Assembly (NCBI GenBank): GCA_964423505.1
Contig: CAYREX010000012.1
Location: 38,744-102,743 of the forward strand
Source: CAYREX01 sp964423505
GTDB taxonomy: Bacteria > Fermentibacterota > Fermentibacteria > Fermentibacterales > JCC-6
Direction of reading: 5' to 3'
Length of the DNA: 64,000 nt
Shown here: positions 1 through 8,863 of the stretch, in pieces
Position numbering within the stretch: the stretch's first letter is position 1
Layout: every line of letters begins with the position of its first letter
Notes under the pieces: model-generated
What the model was told of the DNA's origin: nothing
The model's database searches: none
What the model saw: the letters and a program-made list of their open reading frames with translations, nothing else
Made by a program: the position numbers and the translations under genes

Positions 1-2
1 AC

Positions 3-836
3 ACCTGCAGGTGCAACTGCCTCTACTGCGGGATGAGGGCGGACAACGAGCAGGTCCCGCGGTTCACCCTGGAGCCGGACACGATAGTCGAGACCGCCCG
101 CAGGGCCCGGGAGAGCGGCATCAGGACCTTCTTCCTGCAGGCGGCGGAGAGCGAGGAGTACAGCGCTTCGTGGCTGGAGGACGTGATAGGGCGCATAGCC
201 GACATGGGAATGATGGTCCTGCTCTGCGTGGGGGTACACAGCGAGGATGACCTGGACCTCTGGTACGAGTCCGGCGCCCGGAAGTTCATACTGAAGCACG
301 AGACGGCCGACGCCGAGCTGTTCGCCCGGATGAAGCCCGGGCTCTCCCTGCGCGACCGGATATCATGGCTCCGCACCCTCAAGGCGCACGGATACGATAT
401 TGGCTCCGGCCCGCTCCTCGGCCTCCCGGGACAGACGGTGGACACCCTGGTGGACGACCTGCTGCTGATGGAGGAGCTGGACGTGGACATGTCCAGCGTA
501 GCCATCTTCCTGCCGGCGGCCGGTACGCCGCTATCCGGCCACCCCGTGGGAGACGTCGACCTGGGGCTGCGCTTCGTGGCGGCCATGCGGCTCTTCCTGC
601 GGGATACACTCATCCCCGCCACCAGCACCTTCGAGAGGCTCCGGGAGGGGGGCCAGCGCATGTGCTTCGAGGCGGGGGCCAACGTGATAACCGTGAACAT
701 GACCCCACAGTCGCTCAGGGACGACTACGAGCTGTACTCCGAGCGCTTCTACGTCGGCCTGGAGCACGCCAGGAGGACCATCGCGGAGGCCGGGCTCAGC
801 GAGACCACCGAGGCCGGGCTCCTCTCGGAGAGCTGA
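3..836 (+). CDS. hydE: HydE-like radical SAM protein (5' truncated)
   Basis: The reading frame is open from the window edge, so the N-terminus is missing. The first visible codons give TCRCNCLYCGMRADN, which holds the CX3CX2C cluster-binding motif of radical SAM enzymes in the form seen in HydE and BioB relatives. Further HydE-type blocks follow: KHETAD, GPLLGLPGQTVDTLVDDL, an IPATSTFERL segment and GANVITVNMTP near the end. HydE acts in assembling the H-cluster of [FeFe] hydrogenase and uses SAM and a 4Fe-4S cluster. About 277 residues are visible, against roughly 350 for the family. No hydF or hydG is in view, so a related enzyme such as a PylB-like or uncharacterised HydE paralogue remains possible. 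The gene ends 150 bp before the sigma-54-driven operon and is probably a separate unit. Confidence 0.8.
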   Translation, partial: TCRCNCLYCGMRADNEQVPRFTLEPDTIVETARRARESGIRTFFLQAAESEEYSASWLEDVIGRIADMGMMVLLCVGVHSEDDLDLWYESGARKFILKHETADAELFARMKPGLSLRDRISWLRTLKAHGYDIGSGPLLGLPGQTVDTLVDDLLLMEELDVDMSSVAIFLPAAGTPLSGHPVGDVDLGLRFVAAMRLFLRDTLIPATSTFERLREGGQRMCFEAGANVITVNMTPQSLRDDYELYSERFYVGLEHARRTIAEAGLSETTEAGLLSES

Positions 837-904
837 CCGGCCGGGCCCGGATGAAGCCGCGTGCACAGGCCCTGAAGCCGTATGCACAGGTCATCCGTAT
901 AAGC

Positions 905-920
905 TCTAATTATAATTAGA
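905..920. promoter_or_regulatory. Perfect 16-bp AT-rich palindrome upstream of a sigma-54 promoter
   Basis: TCTAATTATAATTAGA equals its own reverse complement and stands out in GC-rich DNA. Its centre lies about 75 bp upstream of the start point predicted from the sigma-54 motif at 961-977. That is within the usual range for an enhancer-binding activator site. The role as a PilR-type binding site is inference. It also contains TATAAT, but no -35 element lies at proper spacing. Confidence 0.5.
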
Positions 921-960
921 TTTAGCCATGTAAATACCATATACATCCTGCCACAGGCCC

Positions 961-977
961 CTGGCAAGCTTGTTGCT
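961..977 (+). promoter_or_regulatory. Sigma-54 (-24/-12) promoter of the giant-prepilin operon
   Basis: The sequence CTGGCAAGCTTGTTGCT matches the RpoN consensus CTGGCACG-N4-TTGCW with one mismatch. GG at 963-964 and GC at 975-976 are separated by exactly ten bases. Transcription would begin near 988. The same core occurs before pilA at 63818-63834, and the sigma-54 activator PilR is encoded in the window. Confidence 0.7.
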
Positions 978-989
978 TTCCTTATGTGT

Positions 990-2477
990 ATGGAACGACG
1001 AAGCAAGAACATCGCGAGACGGGAGCCCGGGCCGGAAGACCGCAGCAGCACAGGCAGACCAGGAGGACCGGCTCTGGTGCTGGCCCTCGCCGCGGTCTCG
1101 GCGGTCGTCCTGTCGCTGGGCGTCCTGATCGGCTACTCCTCCGTGGTCTCGGACGGGCTGGACCGCATGGAGTCCGGCGCCCAGGCGCTGCTCTCCCACG
1201 AGAGCGCGGTCGACCACCTGCTCCTCATGCTCGAGAGCGGCAGACTGGAGCCGGGCGACCTGCCTCCGCCCATCATCGTAGGCGGCATGCGTACGGTCTT
1301 CTCGGATGCCTGCCTGGTGCCACGCGAGGGGAGCACCGGCAGAATGCTCCTCGGAGACATGACGGCAGCGGTACCGCTGCCCGCCGCGGTAGCCGGCGAG
1401 GTCATGGTGGTCGGGGAGGCCGGAGGAGGGCTCGAGCTGCTTCTCTTCTCCACCGGCGACTCTCTTCCCCTGCCCGGCTTCCCCGTCACCGTCTGCTCGG
1501 AGCTGGATGGCGACTGGAGCGCCCATCCGGCACCGTCAGGATCCGGCATCGCTGCGGTGGTGGCCTTCGGCGCAGCCGGCGGCGACTCCCTCGCCATCGT
1601 GGACCCCTCCGGCAACGTGCGGCACGCGCAGCTATCCGGGCTGGACCCGGCCTCTGTATCCGTCGTAACCGCTGCTCTGCGGGACGTCGGTCCCCTGGCG
1701 GTCCTCTCCGACGGCGCAGGGCGGGGCCTGATGGTGGGCCCCGGGAACGGGCATGCCACCTGGCTCCGCTCGCCGCCGGGTACCTGCCCGGTTCTCCTCC
1801 CGGACGGGACCCTCTACGGAGAGCGATCTCCCGAAGGGCAGGCGCCCCCTGCGGGGGCCGCCATCCTGGACCTCATGACCGGCGACTTCGACCGTGACGG
1901 CGGGACCGACGCCGCCTGGGTCCTCCCGGGAAGGATGACCTGCTACCTCTCGGGCAGGGGAGAGCTTGTCTCCGACCGCCCTGCGGGCATGGAGCTGCTC
2001 GCCTGGGGACACCTTGACGGCATGCACGGCCTTGGCGGCCTCTGGCGCGACGACGGCGGCACGGGAGCTCCCGAGTGGAGGAAGCTCTTCTGGTCCGGTT
2101 TCGACCCGCTCCCCGCTGCCGGCAGCGCGCTGGCCGGGCTGCGGGGCAGGATAACAACGGTCGGAGGTTCCTCGGCGGCCCTGGCCGGGTCCGATGGCTG
2201 CCTCAGGACCTTCCCCTCCGGCAGCCCGGAGGAGGTCCTTCTCTCGGTCCCGGGAGGGGTCGCCGGCGACTTCGACGGCTCTGGCGCGCTGGACGCGGCG
2301 GTGACCGGAGAGGGCGTCCTGACCCTCCACCTCGACCCGGCCGGCTCGGAGGGCGTCCTGGCCGTTGTGACGGCCGAGACCGGCCCCGCCGGAGACGGGC
2401 CCATCCTGAGCGAGGAGCTGGGCTTCGGCATCGCCCCCGGACGGCCGACCATTGTGGAGAGGGGGCCTGCATCGTGA
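990..2477 (+). CDS. Membrane-anchored FG-GAP/VCBS-like protein, first gene of the prepilin operon
   Basis: This is a protein of about 495 aa with a basic N-terminus (ERRSKNIARR), then one hydrophobic helix (about residues 28-50, ALVLALAAVSAVVLSLGVL), and a large exported region. Two segments, TGDFDRDGGTD and AGDFDGSGALDAA, carry the D-x-D-G-x-x-D calcium-loop pattern of FG-GAP or VCBS repeats, which suggests a beta-propeller. No enzyme motif was recognised. The start is uncertain: ATG codons at 984 and 990 lie at or just before the predicted transcript start (about 988), which implies a near-leaderless message. GTG at 1077 has an AGGAGG at 1061-1066 but would remove the basic segment before the helix. 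It overlaps the next gene by four bases (GTGA). Position suggests an accessory or anchoring part of the pilus-like system. Confidence 0.7.
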   Translation: MERRSKNIARREPGPEDRSSTGRPGGPALVLALAAVSAVVLSLGVLIGYSSVVSDGLDRMESGAQALLSHESAVDHLLLMLESGRLEPGDLPPPIIVGGMRTVFSDACLVPREGSTGRMLLGDMTAAVPLPAAVAGEVMVVGEAGGGLELLLFSTGDSLPLPGFPVTVCSELDGDWSAHPAPSGSGIAAVVAFGAAGGDSLAIVDPSGNVRHAQLSGLDPASVSVVTAALRDVGPLAVLSDGAGRGLMVGPGNGHATWLRSPPGTCPVLLPDGTLYGERSPEGQAPPAGAAILDLMTGDFDRDGGTDAAWVLPGRMTCYLSGRGELVSDRPAGMELLAWGHLDGMHGLGGLWRDDGGTGAPEWRKLFWSGFDPLPAAGSALAGLRGRITTVGGSSAALAGSDGCLRTFPSGSPEEVLLSVPGGVAGDFDGSGALDAAVTGEGVLTLHLDPAGSEGVLAVVTAETGPAGDGPILSEELGFGIAPGRPTIVERGPAS

Positions 2478-2875
2478 GCGGCCCGGCACGTGCCGGCGGA
2501 AGGGGCATCTGGACGAGGCTCCTCTCCGCCGCGATCATGGTGGGGGTTGCGGTGGTCCTCTTCCAGGCACACCGGGTCTTCCTACAGTCAAGGGTCCGGG
2601 CGGAGCAGGAGAGGGCCGCGCTCTCGACGGCCTGCCGGATCATGTGGGGCAGCGGGGGTGCCGCGGGGAGCGATACCGCCTTCACCATGCTCAGCGGCCG
2701 GACGGCGGTGGATGTCGAGCGGAGCTCGACGCCACTTCGGGGCTTCGGCGAGGAGGTCACAGTCAGGGCCTCCACCCCGGAGGGGGACGATGTGGTCCTG
2801 GTCAGATGGTTTTACGATAATAAGCAACATGAGGTTGGCGCCCTCCGGAGGGCGCGGCACACGGGAGCGGACTGA
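2474..2875 (+). CDS. Small single-pass membrane protein of the prepilin operon
   Basis: This 133-aa protein starts at GTG 2474, inside the stop of the previous gene (GTGA), with a GGAGAGGGGG ribosome site just upstream. After a short basic stretch (ARAGGRGIWTR) comes one hydrophobic segment (LLSAAIMVGVAVVLF), then a soluble region of about 90 residues. The organisation resembles small pilus-assembly or prepilin-like proteins, but there is no G|F-T-L-x-E cleavage motif, so it is not a classical prepilin. No family was recognised. An 18-bp palindrome lies in its last codons (2838-2855). Confidence 0.6.
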   Translation: MSGPARAGGRGIWTRLLSAAIMVGVAVVLFQAHRVFLQSRVRAEQERAALSTACRIMWGSGGAAGSDTAFTMLSGRTAVDVERSSTPLRGFGEEVTVRASTPEGDDVVLVRWFYDNKQHEVGALRRARHTGAD

Positions 2876-2977
2876 ATGAAGACGACACCGAGAGCTTTTT
2901 GCATAGAGTCGGAAGGCGGGGCCGGGACAGCGCCCGGAAGACCGCCCGGGACAACGGATGAAGGATTGGAGGACCCG

Positions 2978-3355
2978 ATGGGAGGGGCAGCGGCCTCTGC
3001 TGGAAGGCGGGGATTCACGCTGGTCGAGCTGATAATAGCCAGCGCGATACTCGCAGTCCTCATAATAGGAATCGGTCTGTTCTTCACGGCGCTCATAGAG
3101 CGCTCGGACGTCGTGGACAGCATGACCAGGGCGCTCGAGATATGCAGACAGGGAATCGAGGAGTACAGGACCCTGGACGTCAGCGGCATGGCCGACGGCA
3201 CCTACGGTCCTGACAGCATAGACGGCGAGTTCGCGAGGTACTTCCACATCAGCACCCCCTACAGCGAGTACCCGGATGCGAAGCTCGTCGTGTGCGAGGT
3301 GACCTGGAGAGGCCCCGACGGGCCGGACCAGCTGACCCTCAGCACCATCTACTAG
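2978..3355 (+). CDS. Type IV prepilin-like protein (minor pilin)
   Basis: From ATG 2978 the protein is 125 aa and begins MGGAAASAGRRG, then FTLVELIIASAILAVLIIGIG. That is a prepilin peptidase site (G|F) with Glu at position 5 of the mature protein, followed by the hydrophobic assembly helix. The globular part (about 90 aa) is like a GspI/PilV-type minor pilin. ATG 2978 is preferred because GGAGGA lies just upstream and it leaves a 12-residue leader. ATG 2876 is in frame but would give an unusually long 46-residue leader. It follows the small membrane protein and is 16 bp from the first giant prepilin. Confidence 0.8.
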   Translation: MGGAAASAGRRGFTLVELIIASAILAVLIIGIGLFFTALIERSDVVDSMTRALEICRQGIEEYRTLDVSGMADGTYGPDSIDGEFARYFHISTPYSEYPDAKLVVCEVTWRGPDGPDQLTLSTIY

Positions 3356-3371
3356 GGAGCGGGGTGACCGG

Positions 3372-6300
3372 ATGAGAGAAGATAGAGCCAGATCGAGGGG
3401 GATGACCCTCGTCGAGATCATGGTGGTCATCGTGCTCCTCGGCGTGGTGCTCGGCGCGGTGCTTCTGCTGCTGTCGAGGGGTACCTCGGAGTACCATTTC
3501 GCCAGGAGGCAGAACGAGCTCGACATAGCCGGCCGGCTGGCGCTGGACGCCATGACGGATGCCATGATATGGGCCGGCTACATGCCAGAGGGTGGATGGG
3601 ACGACGACGAGTGGCACCCCGTCGTGATCGCCGACACGTCGCAGTTCGTCTTCTACGCCGACTTCGAGCCCTACAGGTCGCTCGACACCACCGACTACAG
3701 GTCCATCACGCTTCTGCCGGAGGGCAACATCCGCATAGCCAACGGCGACCTCAGCTGGAGCAGGACCGCCGGGGAGAGCATCACCGACCTCGACTTCGAG
3801 TACCTCGACGCCTCGGGCAACAGCCTGGGCAGCTCACTCGGCACGGAGGAGCTCCGCGACCAGGTGAGACACATACAGATACGCATAGAGCTCACCTCCA
3901 TGTACGGCAACGACGCCTACCAGAGGGTGATGCAGACCACCGTCTCGCCCAGGAACCTGGGGCTGAGCCACGACTTCGACCCCAACTTCTACCAGCCGCC
4001 CCAGCTTGACGGGAACATCGTGTTCAACGTCTCCGGGCAGGACTCCGTACCCGCCCCGGACGTCCACGAGGACGCCATGGTGGACAGGCTGAGCTTCTGG
4101 GGCTACACCGTGACGATGCTGACGGACGCGCAGCTCACCGGGTACGACTACACCGATGTCAACATGCTCATACTCAGGCACATGGGGGGCGACAGCGTCC
4201 ACTCGAACCAGGCGTTCTTCCAGAACCTCAACGTGCCGATAGTAACCATGAACGCCGCAGAGGCGGTGAACACCTTCAACCTGGGCACCACCCACGGCAC
4301 GTGGCTGAACATGAGGAACATGTCGGTGGAGATAGAGGAGCACCACGTGAACCAGTACCTCCCTACCACCGGCACCTTCTACGTGTACGACTCGCTGGGC
4401 AGCCAGTCGGTGGTCAGCGGGTTCTCCCCGGGGGTCGACTTCATAACTGCCATAAACACCTCCGACTCGTCGGGGGTCTGCGCGGTCGACTCGGTGGAGA
4501 CGAAGGTCAGGGTACACTACTCCCCCTGGATGGGCAACTTCTACTCCGATGACGGATGGCAGCTCTTCTACAACGTCATCACCTGGGCCTCCTACAACCC
4601 GGGAGAGACCCCGGGCGAGCCCCTGACAGAGGAGGAGGACTTCGAGCAGCCCCAGCCGGAGGAAGTCGAGATGACCCTCTGGCAGGACGACATCGAGCCC
4701 GAGCTGGTCGACGACACGGTCACCGTCTGGATGGAGGACTTCACCAACCTGACGCTCGACGGCACCTGGGACTTCATACCGGGCCCCGTGTACGGCAGGT
4801 GCGGCGTAATAACCGAGGGCTCCGAGCGCTTCCTCAGGATGGACCGGAGCATAGGCGGCGGCCCGGGCGACGACGTCAGGAACCTGGCCCTCTGGACCAC
4901 CGACCTCGCCGGCTACGATGCCACGGTTGACGACCTGGTCTTCCGGGCCGACTGCCAGAGGGGCTGGTTCGAGGGTCTCGAGGTCGAGGACGGCGTTTTC
5001 TTCTGGTCCGACACCATCGGCCGGGACACCCTGCTCACGCAGGACTTCGAGTCTCTCCTCGCCGGCCACGGCGACATAAACTACTGGGGCGACCTCTACG
5101 GCCAGTACAGGGTGCACAGCCCGGCCGGATGGCAGGGGAACGGCAACTTCGTCACCTTCGACTCCCGGGTGGACGGCGAGTACGCCCGGAACAGGATGAT
5201 GCTAGAGGTCTCCACCACAGGCTACCAGACCGGAGACGAGATAAACGTAGACTTCCGCTTCCACGACCACTCGGACGACAACCACACCAGCTACGGCTAC
5301 GCCGACTTCCTGGGCTGGAACGCCACCGGCCGGATAGACGACGACTACACCAACGTGGCCTACCTGTCGCCCTACAGCTACAGCGACTACGAGTGGCACG
5401 ACAGGTCGGCCAGCTTCACCCCGGGCGTCCTGCCCGACCCCATCTACATACTCTTCGGGCAGTACGGCAGCAGGAGCGCCGTCAACTTCTGGTCAACCGA
5501 CGGCATCTCGCTGGACGACATAGTCGTCTCCGTAAACGCGGAGGACACCACCCTCACCAGGATAGCGCCTCCGCCCACCGGGCCGGCGGTAACCTGGACT
5601 CCGATGGCCTTCGACCTGGACAGCGCTGCCCGTGCAGCCGGGGTCACCTTCGACTCCGACTTCCAGCTGGTTCTCAGCCAGATGGACAGCGGCAACTGGA
5701 CCCAGAGGGGGAGGTGCTGGGACAACGTCGAGATAGCCGAGATAGAGCAGACCCTCACCGACCCGGACTGGGAGCACGGGCCGCTCGAGTCCAACAGCCA
5801 GGGCTATACCGGCGTCGACGACTGGGGCATAGACAGCGTCAGCACCGGAACCGACTACTTCTGGGGCCTCGGCCCCGACGGCTACGAAGACAGCACGTAC
5901 TGCTACCTCATGTCGCCGTCGATAGCCATACCCTCCTCCGCGTCGGACGTCGATCTCTCCTTCACCCACCGCTACCTCACCACGGACAACAACAGCGGCG
6001 GATGGGTGGAGATGTCGGTGGACGGCGGTGTCAGCTGGGCGCCTCTCTCGCTGGGCTACAACGGCACGGCCGGGGGCGAGCACCCGGCGGACCCCGGCAC
6101 CCAGATATTCTACGGCGCCAGCGGTGACTGGATACTGGAGAACGTGGACCTCAGCTCCTACGCCGGCCAGACGGTTCAGCTCAGGTTCGTCTTCGGGGCG
6201 AACCAGGCCAGCAGCGTAGGCTACTGGGACATAGACTCCTTCTCGCTGGAGGCCGAGGTGACCGCATGGGTCATCGAGTCGCTGGAGTTCGAGGCGACCA

Positions 6301-7298
6301 CCGGCAACTGGGGCTGGACCTTCGACGACATAGACATATACATGGCGGCCACCAGCGACAGCGTCTTCGACGGCGCAGGCGGTCAGTGGAACCCGGACAG
6401 CATGGTGAACGTGCTCTCCGACGCCTCCCTGACGGTCAACTCTTCCGGATGGTACGAGCTGACGCTCGACCAGACGTTCATACTGCCGCAGGGGCAGAAC
6501 CTGGCGATAAAGGTCAGGAAGTTCGACACCTACGGCTCGACCACCGTCGACAGGTGGGGCCACCTCCAGACCGCCCAGTACCAGAGCAGGTACGGCTACA
6601 GCGACACCGGGTGGCCTACCGGCCTCGTCCGGAGCACCTACCAGCCGGTGATGAAGCTGAACTGCACCACCGGCACCATCGGGACCATCGACAGCCAGTA
6701 CAACTACAACCACTCGCCCCTGAGGAGCAACTACGAGTTCTCCGACTGGGAGGCTATCTACATGGGCACCCAGCTGGGCGGCACGGAAGAGACCGAGTGG
6801 ACCAGCGGGGGCGACGGCGACGACTGGGAGATAGGCAGCCCGGACTTCGTGCCGGACGTCGACCCGTGGCTGGAGCCGGGGAACGGCACCGGCATAGCCG
6901 GCAACGATCTCACCGACGACGGCTACTACGAGGACGACGCATGGGCCTGGTTCATATCCCCTGCGTACGACTTCCCGGACACCATACCGGTCACGGCCAC
7001 TCTCGTCTTCGACAGGTGCGTGAGGCTGGCGCCGGGAGACGTCGGGTTCGTCTTCCTCGGATTCGGCGACACCAACTACCCGCCGACGTCGGAGTCGGAC
7101 TGGGTCCTGGTCAGGACCTACAACTCGAACCACACCTACTGGGACAACGAGCAGATAGACATCACCAGCGAGTTCCTGGACGCCGCCGGGTACGACCCCA
7201 ACTTCTTCTGGCTGAGGTTCGTCCTCAGCTCCAACATGAGCGGCGTCAGGGGCGGATGGAACCTGGACAACGTCCAGGTCTTCGGTGACGATGAATAG
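3372..7298 (+). CDS. Giant prepilin-like protein 1 (PilW-type head fused to Rossmann-like and MAM/jelly-roll modules)
   Basis: This 1308-aa protein starts MREDRARSRG, then MTLVEIMVVIVLLGVVLGAV: a prepilin leader with cleavage after Gly10 and Glu at mature position 5. Residues about 30-205 look like a PilW/GspJ-type minor pilin. Residues about 215-415 contain a Rossmann or ThuA-like pattern (RLSFWGYTVTMLTDAQL, VNMLILRHMGG, NLNVPIVTMNA). From about 450 to the end there are several beta-sandwich segments of MAM or lectin type, ending in statements such as GYWDIDSFSLEAE (near 960) and GGWNLDNVQVFGDDE (C-terminus). Normal minor pilins are 150-350 aa. It shares design and C-terminal motif with the gene at 10375-13317. 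Probable role: surface-exposed adhesive tip or minor subunit, by inference from modules. Confidence 0.8.
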   Translation: MREDRARSRGMTLVEIMVVIVLLGVVLGAVLLLLSRGTSEYHFARRQNELDIAGRLALDAMTDAMIWAGYMPEGGWDDDEWHPVVIADTSQFVFYADFEPYRSLDTTDYRSITLLPEGNIRIANGDLSWSRTAGESITDLDFEYLDASGNSLGSSLGTEELRDQVRHIQIRIELTSMYGNDAYQRVMQTTVSPRNLGLSHDFDPNFYQPPQLDGNIVFNVSGQDSVPAPDVHEDAMVDRLSFWGYTVTMLTDAQLTGYDYTDVNMLILRHMGGDSVHSNQAFFQNLNVPIVTMNAAEAVNTFNLGTTHGTWLNMRNMSVEIEEHHVNQYLPTTGTFYVYDSLGSQSVVSGFSPGVDFITAINTSDSSGVCAVDSVETKVRVHYSPWMGNFYSDDGWQLFYNVITWASYNPGETPGEPLTEEEDFEQPQPEEVEMTLWQDDIEPELVDDTVTVWMEDFTNLTLDGTWDFIPGPVYGRCGVITEGSERFLRMDRSIGGGPGDDVRNLALWTTDLAGYDATVDDLVFRADCQRGWFEGLEVEDGVFFWSDTIGRDTLLTQDFESLLAGHGDINYWGDLYGQYRVHSPAGWQGNGNFVTFDSRVDGEYARNRMMLEVSTTGYQTGDEINVDFRFHDHSDDNHTSYGYADFLGWNATGRIDDDYTNVAYLSPYSYSDYEWHDRSASFTPGVLPDPIYILFGQYGSRSAVNFWSTDGISLDDIVVSVNAEDTTLTRIAPPPTGPAVTWTPMAFDLDSAARAAGVTFDSDFQLVLSQMDSGNWTQRGRCWDNVEIAEIEQTLTDPDWEHGPLESNSQGYTGVDDWGIDSVSTGTDYFWGLGPDGYEDSTYCYLMSPSIAIPSSASDVDLSFTHRYLTTDNNSGGWVEMSVDGGVSWAPLSLGYNGTAGGEHPADPGTQIFYGASGDWILENVDLSSYAGQTVQLRFVFGANQASSVGYWDIDSFSLEAEVTAWVIESLEFEATTGNWGWTFDDIDIYMAATSDSVFDGAGGQWNPDSMVNVLSDASLTVNSSGWYELTLDQTFILPQGQNLAIKVRKFDTYGSTTVDRWGHLQTAQYQSRYGYSDTGWPTGLVRSTYQPVMKLNCTTGTIGTIDSQYNYNHSPLRSNYEFSDWEAIYMGTQLGGTEETEWTSGGDGDDWEIGSPDFVPDVDPWLEPGNGTGIAGNDLTDDGYYEDDAWAWFISPAYDFPDTIPVTATLVFDRCVRLAPGDVGFVFLGFGDTNYPPTSESDWVLVRTYNSNHTYWDNEQIDITSEFLDAAGYDPNFFWLRFVLSSNMSGVRGGWNLDNVQVFGDDE

Positions 7299-7308
7299 GG
7301 GGTCGGCA

Positions 7309-8832
7309 GTGAGAGAGAGCTCACCGGCGAGCGAAGGTAGAAGGGGCTCGGCCCTGGTGGTCGCGGTACTGGCCATGATGGTCCTCAGCCTTCTGGCGGC
7401 GGCGCTCTACGCAGTCTTCCAGATGAACCTGGCCTCCTACGAGTTCCAGAGGGAGGAGCTGCAGGCCATCTACTCAGCCGAGGCGGGGGCCAACCTCGCC
7501 GTCTACATGGTGGTCGGAGGGGCGGACATGCCCCAGGGGGACAGGGCCATGCGGTTCCTTCCCGACACCTCCTCCTCGGACCAGTGGTTCGACCTCCCGG
7601 GCGACGACCTGGGCGAGGTGATGGTCTACGTCGACCCGAGCCGCTACAACAGCCAGGTCTCCGACTACAACGGCTACGAGATAAGGGCCCTGGGCAGGAT
7701 GTTCTCCACCGACGAGGTCTACACCTACGGGATGGGCGTGGCCGTGGCGCCCGAGAACTTCGCCAGGTTCTCATGCTTCCTGAACAGCCCGAACATCGAC
7801 GGCTGGTACGACGACGGCTACATCTTCAACGGGCCGTTCCACGCCAACGGGCCGGTCTGCGTCTACAGCAGCAGCCCGGGCAGCGACAACGACCCCTACT
7901 TCTACAGCTTCAACATAGCCAGGCAGTCCGGCGGCAGCGGCTACTACATCTACAGCGAGGGGGGCAGCGGGCCCCACGTCACCGAGCCGACCTACAGCAA
8001 CCTCACCATCCAGCCGGACGAGAGGATGACCCTGGGACCTCCCTACTTCGACGTGAACGCCGACTCGATAGGGTTCGGCGAGGACGAGGTGGCCTGGAGC
8101 GGCGCCAGGGAAGCCGCGATATCCGGAGGGCTCTACTTCGGCTCGGGCGGACAGGCGCCCATCCCCAGCGGCGGGAAGCTGCTGGTCAGCGGCGACACGC
8201 TCTGGGTGAAGCGGACCGCTACGTCGCCGGTCTTCATCCACGACCTGGGCGACCTCGACAACCCGGTGGTCTGGATAGACAACCAGGCCGAGGACAACGT
8301 CTACATCAAGAGCTACCCCGGCGGACAGGGCCTGGACATGCCCCTGACCATAGGGATGATAGGCGACCTCTGCATCATGGGCGACCTCTTCTACGAGAAC
8401 GAGGACCCGCTGGACGAGAACAACACCGACATGCTCGGGCTGATAACGGTCAGGGGCGACTTCCTGATCCCCATGGACAGCAGCAGCTGGTCGCCCCCCT
8501 GGACGGTGGACGTCTACGGCGGAGACACCAGGTTCGACGCGACGGTCATGGCGCTCGAGGGCCTCTTCCAGATGGAATCGGCCTTCAGCACCACGCTTCC
8601 GAACCCGCCGGACACCGTGACGGTCTTCGGCGGCTACATAGTGGAGAGCGAGGGCACCACCGTCTGGGTCAGCGGCGGCCAGCAGTACGGCTGGATGTCC
8701 AACATCACCTACGACACCCGACTGATGACGATGCACCCGCCCTACTTCCCCCAGACCCAGGAGTGGAACGTCATCTACTGGGAGGAGATGCCGGACCTGA
8801 CCGTGGCCATGATAGACGACAACCTCTACTGA
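7309..8832 (+). CDS. PilX-like pilus-associated protein 1
   Basis: This protein of about 507 aa has a short leader (VRESSPASEGRRG) and an assembly-like helix (SALVVAVLAMMVLSLLAAAL). It then carries ASYEFQREELQAIYSAEAGAN, the PilX/GspK-type N-terminal signature without the usual F-T-L-x-E. The remainder is a large beta-rich extracellular region with NGPFHANG near residue 175 and a C-terminal tail HPPYFPQTQEW...MIDDNLY. GTG 7309 is chosen because AGGGGG at 7296-7302 is well spaced; ATG 7291 and GTG 7285 are in-frame alternatives overlapping the previous gene. It is a paralogue of the next gene and presumably joins the same pilus-like complex. Confidence 0.75.
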   Translation: MRESSPASEGRRGSALVVAVLAMMVLSLLAAALYAVFQMNLASYEFQREELQAIYSAEAGANLAVYMVVGGADMPQGDRAMRFLPDTSSSDQWFDLPGDDLGEVMVYVDPSRYNSQVSDYNGYEIRALGRMFSTDEVYTYGMGVAVAPENFARFSCFLNSPNIDGWYDDGYIFNGPFHANGPVCVYSSSPGSDNDPYFYSFNIARQSGGSGYYIYSEGGSGPHVTEPTYSNLTIQPDERMTLGPPYFDVNADSIGFGEDEVAWSGAREAAISGGLYFGSGGQAPIPSGGKLLVSGDTLWVKRTATSPVFIHDLGDLDNPVVWIDNQAEDNVYIKSYPGGQGLDMPLTIGMIGDLCIMGDLFYENEDPLDENNTDMLGLITVRGDFLIPMDSSSWSPPWTVDVYGGDTRFDATVMALEGLFQMESAFSTTLPNPPDTVTVFGGYIVESEGTTVWVSGGQQYGWMSNITYDTRLMTMHPPYFPQTQEWNVIYWEEMPDLTVAMIDDNLY

Positions 8833-8863
8833 TGCGGAAGGACGGGAGGGAGGAACCGGGGAG

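Noticed and set aside
2884..2905. Possible extra sigma-54 site with TTTTTGCAT before the small prepilin
   Set aside because: The -12 part is fine, but the matching -24 position reads CG instead of GG and TGGC is absent.
5493..7376. 627-aa open frame on the minus strand
   Set aside because: Antisense to giant prepilin 1, with no start signal or recognisable domain.
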